Shown here: positions 1 through 6,274 of the stretch, in pieces | Layout of the letters: each line of letters opens with the position of its first letter | Position numbering within the stretch: the first letter of the stretch is position 1 | Assembly (NCBI GenBank): GCA_964402925.1 | Contig: CAYOED010000110.1 | Coordinates: forward strand, 1-8,468 | DNA: 8,468 nt | Direction: 5' to 3' | Source of the DNA: Suilimivivens sp964402925 | Lineage (GTDB): Bacteria; Bacillota; Clostridia; Lachnospirales; Lachnospiraceae | Position numbers and translations under genes: made by a program | Notes under the pieces: generated by a model | Database searches by the model: none | Told to the model about the DNA's origin: nothing | The model's input: only the letters and a program-made list of their open reading frames with translations

Positions 1-150
1 CTATGGACGGCTGCGCCGTTCCATCGCAAATCAATGCATTTAACAATTACCTATGTTAAGTTTATGAACTTTCTTATAAACGTTAATTATATGATGTAGG
101 TGTCAAAAGTACACCCCCTAATGTTCATTAATGATTGAATGAAATTACAG
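1..150. other. Left-edge segment with no supported gene
   Basis: I see no supported gene here. One plus-strand frame stays open from the window edge to a TAG at 97-99, giving about 32 residues that match no family I recognise. It may be the tail of something outside the window or chance. A short inverted repeat (GGTGT at 99-103 against ACACC at 111-115) lies in front of the run of C residues before the clpB remnant. The segment is AT-rich apart from the first 30 bases. Confidence 0.4.
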
Positions 151-154
151 CAGG

Positions 155-715
155 CTGTCATCCCTTAAGAAACAGTTGGAGAATGAAAGAATTAAGACGC
201 TGTATTTAGATGAAGAACTGCATAAGTGGATAGTTGGACAGGATGGGGCGCTGCCAAGGTGACAGAAACTATCATAAGATTCAAAGCAGGAGCAAATGAA
301 AGTATAGGTATTGGATGACAGATGGATTAGAGACTTACAGGGACATACCGTTAATTTTAAGAATGCAATCTTAATCATGCCGTCTAATATTGATGCATCC
401 TGTTTTTAGAGAAAATTGACTAAAATGGTGGCATAGATGAGAATGCAGAAAATGGTATGAGTGACTTGCGTGCTCATTTTAGACTGGACCTTTTAAAACG
501 TCTGGATGAAACTACTTTATTCAAGCCATTGTTCAAAGATAATATTGATGGTATTATTAAGTTGATTATTGCAGATTAAAATAGGCGTCTTACGGATAAG
601 ATGGATTCTCTAGGCAGTGACAGTGTAGAAAGAAGTCGCTAAAGCATATGGAATAGGTCAAGATACTAGTTGGGAGCAGAAACAGCTAAAATAAAGATTA
701 TTGAAAAGTAAATAA
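155..715 (+). pseudogene. clpB: Degenerate remnant of clpB (C-terminal half of the ClpB disaggregase)
   Basis: Pieces of ClpB can be read in the correct order but in changing frames. Bases 155-259 encode the segment before the second ATPase domain (TLYLDEELHKWIVGQDG, close to the family's LHLDEELHKRVVGQDE) and end at TGA 260. Bases 256-300 continue it one frame over (VTETIIRFKAG). Bases 308-406 resume at VLDDRWIRDLQGHTVNFKN, the region after Walker B, and end at TAG 407. Bases 430-576 give DLRAHFRLDLLKRLDE and FKPLFKDNIDGII, with TAA at 577. Bases 662-715 resemble the sensor-2 part (DPxYGARPLKRYLQK) with a stop inside. About 90-100 residues holding Walker A and Walker B of the second ATPase domain are missing, as are the N-terminal half and the extreme C-terminus. 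A working ClpB refolds aggregates with DnaK; this copy cannot. A functional copy elsewhere is likely but not visible here. Assignment rests on recognised family motifs, without an alignment run. Confidence 0.85.
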
Positions 716-735
716 GAAAGTATAGAGAGGTATGT

Positions 736-1617
736 ATGAATACAGTAAAAGATTATATGAGAGACGATAAATTGCGACAGGAATTAAACGATTTGACAGA
801 AAAGACCTTTGGCTTTGATTTTGAAAGCTGGGTGTCCAATGGATATTTTCAGGGAGACTATATTCCGTATTCGCTGGAAGAGGCAGGAAAGATACTATCT
901 AACGCATCAGCTAATATTATGGACTTTGAGCAGTGTGGAGAGCACAAGAGATATATTCAGATCGGTACTGTTATGACAGATGAATCAAAAAGAAAGCTGG
1001 GGCTTGCATCCAGTCTGATAAATCAGATAATAGAGGCATATAAAATGGAATGTGATGGATTTTATTTATTTGCCAATTTAAGCGCCTTAGGCTTCTACAA
1101 GAAAATGGGATTTGAGGAATGCATGCAGTATAGGTATAGTTTAAAGAGAGAAGCCTTTCCGGAATTGGATTCTGCAAAAAAAGGCAGATTGATAAAAGTA
1201 GAAGCTACAGATAAATCATTAAAGAAAAAGTATTTAGACTATGTGAGAAACAGTGCGGTCAATGCAGCTTTAGATCAGAAGAATAAGTATGGATTGCAGT
1301 TATTCTATACTGCTGATTTTGAAAATGTATATTATTCAGATAGCTTAGGCTGTTTTGCGGTTATTGACAGGCAGGATGACACAATCATGCTTCAAAGTAT
1401 CATTGCAAAAAAAGAAATTGATTTGAAAGAACTTATTTTACAGATGGATTTAACAGGAACACAGCTCCTTTTAGGTTTTTCACCATTAAATCGGGCGGAT
1501 TTATTTGATACTGAAAGATATGACGGAGAGGATGATTATCGCCTGATGATTCTTGGTAAGGAATTAAGAAGCATAGAAGAAAAGAAATTATATTTTCCGG
1601 AATTATCCCATGCGTAA
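736..1617 (+). CDS. GNAT-family N-acetyltransferase
   Basis: Predicted 293-residue soluble enzyme that would transfer an acetyl group from acetyl-CoA to an unknown amine substrate. The GNAT fold is visible in the first half: a beta-strand pair around residues 52-81 (ending IQIGTVMTDESKR), the acetyl-CoA pyrophosphate loop at residues 86-92 (RKLGLAS, matching the R/Q-x-x-G-x-G/A pattern with Ala last), and motif B at 120-126 (FYKKMGF). The C-terminal half (about 145-293) is a second domain found with this subfamily, ending in FPELSHA; I do not know its role. Length fits the roughly 280-300 residues usual for the subfamily. The ATG at 736 has a purine-rich GAGAGG at 725-730, five bases upstream. 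No good promoter was found, and the gene starts about 20 bases after the clpB remnant. It is AT-rich like that remnant and unlike the LacI/MATE pair downstream. Family is fairly certain; substrate is unknown. Confidence 0.85.
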   Translation: MNTVKDYMRDDKLRQELNDLTEKTFGFDFESWVSNGYFQGDYIPYSLEEAGKILSNASANIMDFEQCGEHKRYIQIGTVMTDESKRKLGLASSLINQIIEAYKMECDGFYLFANLSALGFYKKMGFEECMQYRYSLKREAFPELDSAKKGRLIKVEATDKSLKKKYLDYVRNSAVNAALDQKNKYGLQLFYTADFENVYYSDSLGCFAVIDRQDDTIMLQSIIAKKEIDLKELILQMDLTGTQLLLGFSPLNRADLFDTERYDGEDDYRLMILGKELRSIEEKKLYFPELSHA

Positions 1618-1670
1618 AGCAAGGCATTGCAATATGTTTGTATTTCCAGCAGTTATGATGGAGGATTTGA

Positions 1671-2732
1671 ATGGAGAATAAAAGAACAAGAATCATTGAC
1701 ATCGCAGAAGAGTTAGGCGTGAGCACCGCGACGGTATCTAACGTCATTCATGGCAAGACCAAAAAGATTTCTGACGAAACCGTACACAGAGTGCAGGAGT
1801 TGCTTGAGAAAAAGCAGTATATACCCAGCATGGCAGGAATCCTGCTGGCACAGAATGACTCCAGGATAATCGGAGTGGTGATCAATGATCATGAAAAATA
1901 TGAGTCCCATGTACTGGAGGATGCTTTCATTGCTTCGTCCATCAATTATTTGTCGGTAGAAATTGAAAAAGCCGGATATTTTATGATGGTAAAGGTGACG
2001 AACAAGTGGAATGAGATTCCCAAATTTGCCTCCATGTGGAATATGGAAGGTCTGGTGGTCATTGGCTTTTGTGAGAATGATTATAAAAAGCTTCGTGACT
2101 CCATGCATATTCCCTTTGTGGTATATGACGGTTATTTCAAGGAGCCGGGACGTATCTGCAACCTTGCCATCGATAATTTTGACGGCGGATTTCAGATAGG
2201 CAGTTATTTTCGAAGGTTGGGACACCAAAATGCGCTGTGCATTTCAGACAATGATATCTGCATGGATTTAGAGCGGTATCAGGGATTTCACGCCGCCATG
2301 GAAAATCCCGATGCAGATCCGATGGAAAATAGAAATGTGAAACTGGCAAAAGGAACGGGGGAAGATTTTCTGCTGATTCCTATGACGAAAAAGGAGCGAA
2401 GGAAGTTTTATCAGGATCATCTGGAAAAACTCAAAAGCGTTACTGCAGTTTTTGCGGTGTCTGATTATTATGCCGTCGATTTGATTCAATTTTTGCAGGA
2501 ACAGAATATCCGTGTGCCGGAAGAAATTTCGGTTGCAGGATTTGATGACAGCCCTTTGTGTGAAATGCTTTACCCGACTCTCACGGCAGTAAAGCAAGAT
2601 GGGAAAAGGAGAGCGGAATTAGCTGTTTCCATTTTACAGAAATTAAAGGAAGGAAGAGAAGAAGGACAAACGATAGTATTGCCGGTGACATTGGTGGAAC
2701 GTCAAAGCACGAGGCAGATTGCACAAATCTAG
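1671..2732 (+). CDS. LacI/GalR-family transcriptional regulator
   Basis: A 353-residue cytoplasmic DNA-binding regulator. Residues 7-27 form the classic LacI helix-turn-helix (IIDIAEELGVSTATVSNVI), followed by the hinge-helix region to about residue 60. Residues 65-345 are a periplasmic-binding-protein-like sensor domain, with the recognisable late motifs VFAVSDYYAVDLIQFL and PEEISVAGFDDSPL, which is where this family binds effector and dimerises. Length is near the usual 330-350. The ATG at 1671 is supported by GGAGG at 1660-1664, six bases upstream. The gap of 53 bases from the acetyltransferase shows no clear terminator. The nearest downstream gene is a MATE exporter, so the repressor may control that exporter and possibly itself; the effector cannot be read from sequence. 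Most relatives sense sugars or nucleosides, but pairing with an exporter leaves the ligand open. Confidence 0.93.
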   Translation: MENKRTRIIDIAEELGVSTATVSNVIHGKTKKISDETVHRVQELLEKKQYIPSMAGILLAQNDSRIIGVVINDHEKYESHVLEDAFIASSINYLSVEIEKAGYFMMVKVTNKWNEIPKFASMWNMEGLVVIGFCENDYKKLRDSMHIPFVVYDGYFKEPGRICNLAIDNFDGGFQIGSYFRRLGHQNALCISDNDICMDLERYQGFHAAMENPDADPMENRNVKLAKGTGEDFLLIPMTKKERRKFYQDHLEKLKSVTAVFAVSDYYAVDLIQFLQEQNIRVPEEISVAGFDDSPLCEMLYPTLTAVKQDGKRRAELAVSILQKLKEGREEGQTIVLPVTLVERQSTRQIAQI

Positions 2733-2768
2733 GCTTTCTTTTTTGTGAGGGGTTACGCGTTTAACCTA

Positions 2769-2797
2769 TTGCAAACAGCGCTTATGTGAAATAGAAT
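2769..2797 (+). promoter_or_regulatory. Candidate sigma-A promoter of the MATE exporter
   Basis: TTGCAA at 2769-2774 and TAGAAT at 2792-2797 are separated by exactly 17 bases, a good match to the vegetative -35/-10 pattern. The predicted start of transcription (about 2803-2806) lies just in front of the GGAGG at 2805-2809, so the leader would be very short. That closeness is the main reason for doubt. Confidence 0.45.
2775..2784. promoter_or_regulatory. Possible LacI-family operator in the MATE promoter spacer
   Basis: The perfect palindrome AGCGCT at 2777-2782 sits in CAGCGCTT, which fits seven of the eight positions of the LacI/GalR core pattern AAnCGnTT. It lies between the proposed -35 and -10 boxes, where a bound repressor would block polymerase. 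The outer arms do not pair well, so this is only suggestive. Confidence 0.3.
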
Positions 2798-2820
2798 GAG
2801 TGCTGGAGGTGAAAGTAAAG

Positions 2821-4227
2821 ATGAAACAAAAAGAATCATTTTATAGATTGGTATTGAAGATTGCCCTTCCGGTGACGCTGCAGTCCCTGCTTCAATCGTC
2901 CTTCAGCGTGGTCGATCAAGTGATGACTGGGCAGCTTGGCAGTTACAGCATTGCCGGAATCGGACTGGGAGGAAAGTTTTCTTCCATCTATTCTGTACTG
3001 GTGTCTGCCATTGCGGCAGTTGCAGGCATTATGATCGCCCAGTATATGGGCAAAAAAGACGAAAGGGAAGTGAGCAGGAGTTTTTATGTGAACCTGTTTC
3101 TCTCGCTGCTTTTGGCAATGCTTTTTACCGGAATATGCATGATTTTTCCGGGGCAGATTATGGGAATATATACAAAAGATGCGGTGACGAGGGATATTGC
3201 GGCAGGATATCTGAGGATAATTGCCCTTTCCTATCTCCCTATGGCGGCAACGACCTTGCTGGCAACTCTGCTTAGGTGCATGGAAGCTGCGGCGCTGCCG
3301 CTTTATGCCAGCGTGTTTGCGGCGGTGATCAACACAGGTCTGAATTACATATTGATATTCGGAAAATTAGGATTTCCACGGATGGAAGTGAAAGGAGCAG
3401 CCCTTGCAACGGTAATCTCCCAGCTTGCAGGCTGTGCCCTTAGTATCGTTTTATTTGTAATCTATTATAAAAAGCAAAAAGCGGAATCAGAAACAGTTGT
3501 TTCCTTGCACTATGGAAAGGAGTGTTCTATCGCCCAGACCTTCTTAAATAAAAGTGGAAGAAGGCAATATCTGGGAATATTGCTTCCCATCCTTGTATGT
3601 GAGTTCTTCTGGAGTCTTGGAGAAAACGTTTACACTGCAATTTACGGGAACATAGGCACTTATGACTGTGCAGCCATGACGCTTACAATCCCGATTCAGG
3701 TTCTGATGATCGGCGCCTTAAACGGTCTTTCCCAGGCAGCTGCTATCCTGATAGGAAAGTCTCTGGGCGGTAAGGAATACGAAAAAGCCTATCAGGATTC
3801 CAAAAAACTGATGTGGTGCGGGCTTGCCGGTTCGGTCTTCTTGTCGCTTCTGTTGGCGGCAGCAGGAAGGCTTTACGTAGAGATTTATCAGGTGGAAGAG
3901 GTGGTGCGCAATCTTGCCGCGCAAATACTGATTGCATTTGCGCTTATATCACCGGTAAAGGTTCAGAATATGATTTTAGGAGGCGGCATTTTACGAAGCG
4001 GGGGAAAGACCAGATATGTGATGGTGATTGATTTTATAGGGACATGGATTTTCGGTGTGCCCCTTGGACTTCTTGCAGCCTTCGTTTTCAAGCTTTCGAT
4101 TCCCTATGTATATTTCATTCTGTCGCTGGAGGAGTGCGTGCGGTTTGGAATTTCCCTGGTGGTTTTCAGGAAGAGAAGCTGGATGGAAAATATCAGTTCT
4201 ATAAATGACGTTGCCTGTGAACAGTAA
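2821..4227 (+). CDS. MATE-family multidrug/cation antiporter
   Basis: A 468-residue inner-membrane transporter with about 12 hydrophobic helices, expected to expel drugs or other organic cations in exchange for Na+ or H+. Family signs: the N-terminal helix ALPVTLQSLLQSSFSVVDQVMTG (residues 15-37), the loop VAGIMIAQYMGKKD (67-80), and a second repeat after about residue 250 with similar spacing (LLPILVCEFFWSLGENVYTAIYG region, then the loop LNGLSQAAAILIGKSLGGKEYEKA). A GTG at 2800 would add seven residues, but it lies in front of the GGAGG at 2805-2809; the ATG at 2821, 11 bases after that site, makes a start typical of the family and is preferred. Base use is more GC-rich than the module that follows. 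It sits 88 bases after the LacI-type gene, so repression by that protein is plausible. Substrate is unknown. Confidence 0.92.
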   Translation: MKQKESFYRLVLKIALPVTLQSLLQSSFSVVDQVMTGQLGSYSIAGIGLGGKFSSIYSVLVSAIAAVAGIMIAQYMGKKDEREVSRSFYVNLFLSLLLAMLFTGICMIFPGQIMGIYTKDAVTRDIAAGYLRIIALSYLPMAATTLLATLLRCMEAAALPLYASVFAAVINTGLNYILIFGKLGFPRMEVKGAALATVISQLAGCALSIVLFVIYYKKQKAESETVVSLHYGKECSIAQTFLNKSGRRQYLGILLPILVCEFFWSLGENVYTAIYGNIGTYDCAAMTLTIPIQVLMIGALNGLSQAAAILIGKSLGGKEYEKAYQDSKKLMWCGLAGSVFLSLLLAAAGRLYVEIYQVEEVVRNLAAQILIAFALISPVKVQNMILGGGILRSGGKTRYVMVIDFIGTWIFGVPLGLLAAFVFKLSIPYVYFILSLEECVRFGISLVVFRKRSWMENISSINDVACEQ

Positions 4228-4268
4228 TAAAATAGGCATAACAGTGGAATCATATGTTTGTGAGAACA

Positions 4269-4297
4269 TTGAAAATATGACATGGATACAGTATAAT
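4269..4297 (+). promoter_or_regulatory. Strong sigma-A-type promoter of the MNT/HEPN module
   Basis: TTGAAA at 4269-4274 and a perfect TATAAT at 4292-4297 are separated by 17 bases. Transcription would begin near 4303-4306, leaving a leader of about 118 bases before the MNT start codon. This is the best promoter match in the window, and it gives the module its own expression independent of the MATE gene. Confidence 0.7.
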
Positions 4298-4360
4298 ACA
4301 AATGGGCGAACACATGGAGCAATGCCAATAATTTATACGAGAAAATGCACGAAAGAATCA

Positions 4361-4382
4361 CTATCGGGTAGAGCGTCGATAG
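4361..4382 (+). promoter_or_regulatory. Inverted repeat in the MNT/HEPN leader
   Basis: CTATCG at 4361-4366 pairs perfectly with CGATAG at 4377-4382 across ten bases. It lies in the untranslated leader, some 60 bases after the predicted transcription start and 40 bases before the MNT start. It could be an operator for autoregulation or a small RNA hairpin. The stem is short, so function is uncertain. Confidence 0.4.
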
Positions 4383-4422
4383 AAAAGAATAATGAGTGCA
4401 AAAATATTAGAAGGAGCCTTTT

Positions 4423-4761
4423 ATGTGTACAAAAATCCAGATTGACAATATATCACAACAAATATCACAATCTTATCGCTCTGTGTATGGGGATAATATC
4501 GTTGCAATTTACTTATACGGTTCTTATGCAAGAGGTAATTACGATGAAGAATCCGATGTAGATATTGCGGCTATTATCAGAGGAAATAGGATTGATTTGC
4601 AAAGGAAACTAAAGCAGATATGGGATGTGTCCGCAGATATTGGATTAAAAAATGATGTTATTGTCTCGCCTACAGTAATACCATTTGACGAGTATGAGGA
4701 ATATAAACACACCCTTCCCTATTATATGAATATACAGAAAGAGGGGAAACGGATTGGATAA
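4423..4761 (+). CDS. MNT-type minimal nucleotidyltransferase (antitoxin of an MNT/HEPN pair)
   Basis: A 112-residue cytoplasmic protein of the DNA polymerase beta-like nucleotidyltransferase superfamily. The signature is complete: G33-S34 in YGSYARGNY, then ten residues, then D45-x-D47 (SDVDI), with a likely third metal-binding acid at D78 (KNDVIV). In characterised pairs (MntA/HepT), the MNT protein inactivates its HEPN partner by adding AMP to a tyrosine near the HEPN active site. The ATG at 4423 has AAGGAG at 4411-4416, six bases upstream. Its stop codon overlaps the TTG start of the HEPN gene, so the two are probably translated in a coupled way. The gene has its own promoter and is AT-rich compared with its MATE and ispF neighbours, suggesting acquisition by transfer. 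The family call is firm; the antitoxin role is inferred from context. Confidence 0.88.
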   Translation: MCTKIQIDNISQQISQSYRSVYGDNIVAIYLYGSYARGNYDEESDVDIAAIIRGNRIDLQRKLKQIWDVSADIGLKNDVIVSPTVIPFDEYEEYKHTLPYYMNIQKEGKRIG

Positions 4762-5143
4762 TTTAATGAAATATAGGCTTGACAATGCGAAAGAAAAATT
4801 GGATTCAGCTAAACTTTTGCTGGATGCAGGAAAATATAGAGATTCAATTGGACGTTCTTATTATTCTATATTTACAGCAGTCAGGGCTGTCCTAGCAAGT
4901 GATAAGGTGGATTTTTCCAAACATTCAGGGGTAATCGCTTATTTTCAAAAAGAATATATCAAGACCGGAAAATTTGATGTAAAATATTCAAGATACTTGC
5001 AGACTGCTTTTCAAATAAGAAATAGCTGTGATTATGATGATTTTTTTATAGCATCTAAACAGGATGCAGAGGAACAATATAGTCGTGCAACTGAATTTTA
5101 CAATGAAGTTCACAACTATCTTTTTAACTTTAAACAAGGATGA
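4754..5143 (+). CDS. HEPN-domain protein (toxin partner of MNT)
   Basis: A 129-residue all-helical HEPN protein, expected to be an RNA-cleaving toxin held in check by the MNT protein upstream. The N-terminal helices (about residues 5-50, with SIGRSYYSIFTAVRAVL at 31-47) and the motif region at 85-98 (AFQIRNSCDYDDFF) mark the COG1895-like group. Instead of the R-x4-6-H motif seen in proven HEPN RNases, it has R89-N-S-C-D93-Y94 and no histidine nearby, so RNase activity is not assured; Y94 could be the AMP acceptor. The TTG at 4754 is preferred because GAGGGG at 4741-4746 lies seven bases upstream, whereas the ATG at 4766 would be 19 bases away. With the TTG start, the gene overlaps the MNT gene by eight bases. 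A role as an MNT-dependent regulator rather than a toxin is also possible. Confidence 0.85.
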   Translation: MDNLMKYRLDNAKEKLDSAKLLLDAGKYRDSIGRSYYSIFTAVRAVLASDKVDFSKHSGVIAYFQKEYIKTGKFDVKYSRYLQTAFQIRNSCDYDDFFIASKQDAEEQYSRATEFYNEVHNYLFNFKQG

Positions 5144-5169
5144 ACAGGAAATGTCTAAAGCCCTGTTTT
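5143..5169 (+). terminator. Weak candidate terminator after the MNT/HEPN module
   Basis: AACAGG at 5143-5148 can pair with CCTGTT at 5162-5167 over a 13-base loop, and four T residues (5166-5169) overlap the end of the stem. The stem is short and the T-run is poor, so it may act only partly and let transcription run on into ispF. Confidence 0.3.
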
Positions 5170-5224
5170 GAGTATATAGGAGAGTGTAAGATTTGATAGT
5201 AAAGTGCTTCGGAATGGAGGAAAA

Positions 5225-5767
5225 ATGAGAATCGGAATGGGATATGATGTGCACAAACTGGTGGAGGGCAGAAAGCTGATTATGGGCGGTGTTGAGATAC
5301 CCTACGAAAAGGGGCTTTTAGGGCATTCGGATGCGGATGTGCTTCTTCATGCCATCATGGATGCGCTTCTTGGCGCGGCAGCACTTGGGGATATTGGAAA
5401 GCATTTTCCGGACACAGACCCCGCCTATAAAGGAATTTCTTCCATAAAGCTTTTGGAGCATGTAGGAAAGCTGCTGGAAGAGAACTTTTTTCTGATAGAG
5501 AATATAGATGCCACCATCATAGCGCAGGCGCCGAAGATGCGTCCCCATATTGATTCTATGCGGGAGAATATAGCGAATGCTCTCGGCATTACCGTGGAGC
5601 AGGTTAATGTGAAGGCGACCACAGAGGAGGGACTTGGCTTTACTGGAACGGGAGAAGGAATTTCCTCCCAGGCAATCTGCCTGCTAACAAGTCCTGTGAA
5701 TCTTAGCAGTGAGGATGTGACGGCACGGGGCTGCGGGGAATGCGGCGGATGCCCTATGAACCGCTAG
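5225..5767 (+). CDS. ispF: 2-C-methyl-D-erythritol 2,4-cyclodiphosphate synthase (IspF)
   Basis: Converts 4-diphosphocytidyl-2-C-methyl-D-erythritol 2-phosphate to methylerythritol cyclodiphosphate and CMP in the non-mevalonate isoprenoid pathway, as a cytoplasmic trimer. The zinc ligands D8, H10 (GYDVHKL) and H42 (DVLLHAIMDALLGAAALGD) are present, as are the HFPDTDPAYKGISS loop (60-73) and the substrate-binding KATTEEGLGFTGTGEGI (130-146). The ATG at 5225 follows GGAGG at 5216-5220 and gives the family's usual MRIGMGYDVH start; a GTG at 5204 would lie upstream of that site. The enzyme core ends near residue 155, where the family normally stops, but here a tail runs to residue 180 and holds Cys170, Cys173 and Cys176 in CGECGGC. 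That tail is unusual and may bind metal or be redox active. No other isoprenoid gene lies in the window, so this is a lone housekeeping gene between accessory modules. Confidence 0.97.
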   Translation: MRIGMGYDVHKLVEGRKLIMGGVEIPYEKGLLGHSDADVLLHAIMDALLGAAALGDIGKHFPDTDPAYKGISSIKLLEHVGKLLEENFFLIENIDATIIAQAPKMRPHIDSMRENIANALGITVEQVNVKATTEEGLGFTGTGEGISSQAICLLTSPVNLSSEDVTARGCGECGGCPMNR

Positions 5768-5823
5768 AAGAGCAGATGCAAAATTAAAAAGGCAATTTCT
5801 ATTAAGATTCCTTCTGACACTTA

Positions 5824-5832
5824 TGCTATACT
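5824..5832 (+). promoter_or_regulatory. Candidate extended -10 promoter of the araC-clpP operon
   Basis: TGC directly in front of TATACT (5827-5832) forms an extended -10 element, which can work without a good -35 box; the nearest -35-like sequence, TTAAGA at 5802-5807, is 19 bases away. The predicted start near 5839 leaves a leader of about 20 bases, with AGGAGG at 5842-5847. It lies in the 90-base gap after ispF. Confidence 0.45.
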
Positions 5833-5857
5833 GGCTAAGACAGGAGGAATTTTTTGT

Positions 5858-6274
5858 ATGGAAAAAGAGCATGTAGTAGAGAAGATAGTGGATTATATAG
5901 AATCGCACCTGATGGATGATTTGTCCTTAAGCAAAATAGCGGAGGCATTGCACTATTCCAAATTTTATATGGCAAGGGTATTTGCAGAAAACACGGGAAT
6001 CACGGTTTACAAATATATACAGGGACGGAGGCTGACCATAGCCGCCCGTCAGCTTGTAGAATCAGACAGACCAATCACGGATATTGCCTATGAAGCGCAC
6101 TATAATTCATCTCAGGCATTTTCACTGGCATTTCGCAGTTTGTATTCCTGTTCTCCCCAGACTTACAGGAAGAACGGAAGCTTTTATCCGAAGCAGACAA
6201 AGATATCCATGTGCCATTCCATCTGCAAGATGTCAGTAATAGACAGGTATCAGAAAGGCAGGATGGCAGCATGA
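5858..6274 (+). CDS. AraC-family regulator, HTH domain only
   Basis: A 138-residue DNA-binding protein made almost entirely of the AraC/XylS double helix-turn-helix, without the N-terminal sensor domain of most relatives, so it is built like MarA or SoxS. The first helix-turn-helix spans about residues 20-43 (DDLSLSKIAEALHYSKFYMARVF) and the second about 70-92, followed by the family signature (AFSLAFRSLYSCSPQTYRK, 87-105). Residues 106-138 form a tail with two cysteines (MCHSICKM) that is not part of the HTH. Related proteins often continue into a ligand-binding domain after such a tail, so this may be a trimmed form. The ATG at 5858 follows AGGAGG at 5842-5847 by ten bases. Its stop overlaps the clpP start as ATGA (6271-6274), implying translational coupling. 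A likely job is controlling its own operon, including the protease, but this is inferred. Confidence 0.9.
   Translation: MEKEHVVEKIVDYIESHLMDDLSLSKIAEALHYSKFYMARVFAENTGITVYKYIQGRRLTIAARQLVESDRPITDIAYEAHYNSSQAFSLAFRSLYSCSPQTYRKNGSFYPKQTKISMCHSICKMSVIDRYQKGRMAA

Noticed and set aside
145..378. Minus-strand open frame of 77 residues opposite the clpB remnant
   Set aside because: It lies antisense to recognisable ClpB fragments, has no clear ribosome binding site and has a Cys/Ser-rich composition typical of a shadow frame.
2722..2747. CACAAA...TTTGTG hairpin at the end of the LacI gene as a terminator
   Set aside because: The stem is weak and AT-rich, and the T-run falls inside the loop rather than after the stem.
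2800..2820. GTG start for the MATE gene, adding seven residues
   Set aside because: The GTG is upstream of the GGAGG at 2805-2809, which instead serves the ATG at 2821; the extra residues are not typical of the family.
4205..4561. Plus-strand open frame of 118 residues across the MNT leader and gene start
   Set aside because: It overlaps the MNT gene, which has a complete catalytic motif and a good ribosome binding site in another frame; its own sequence resembles no family.
5168..5192. TTGAGT...TAAGAT as a promoter for ispF
   Set aside because: The spacing is only 13 bases, too short for a sigma-A promoter.
6211..6270. Upstream ATG that would extend ClpP by 20 residues
   Set aside because: The extra residues lie inside the AraC gene and match nothing in ClpP; the ATG at 6271 gives the standard N-terminus and an ATGA overlap.
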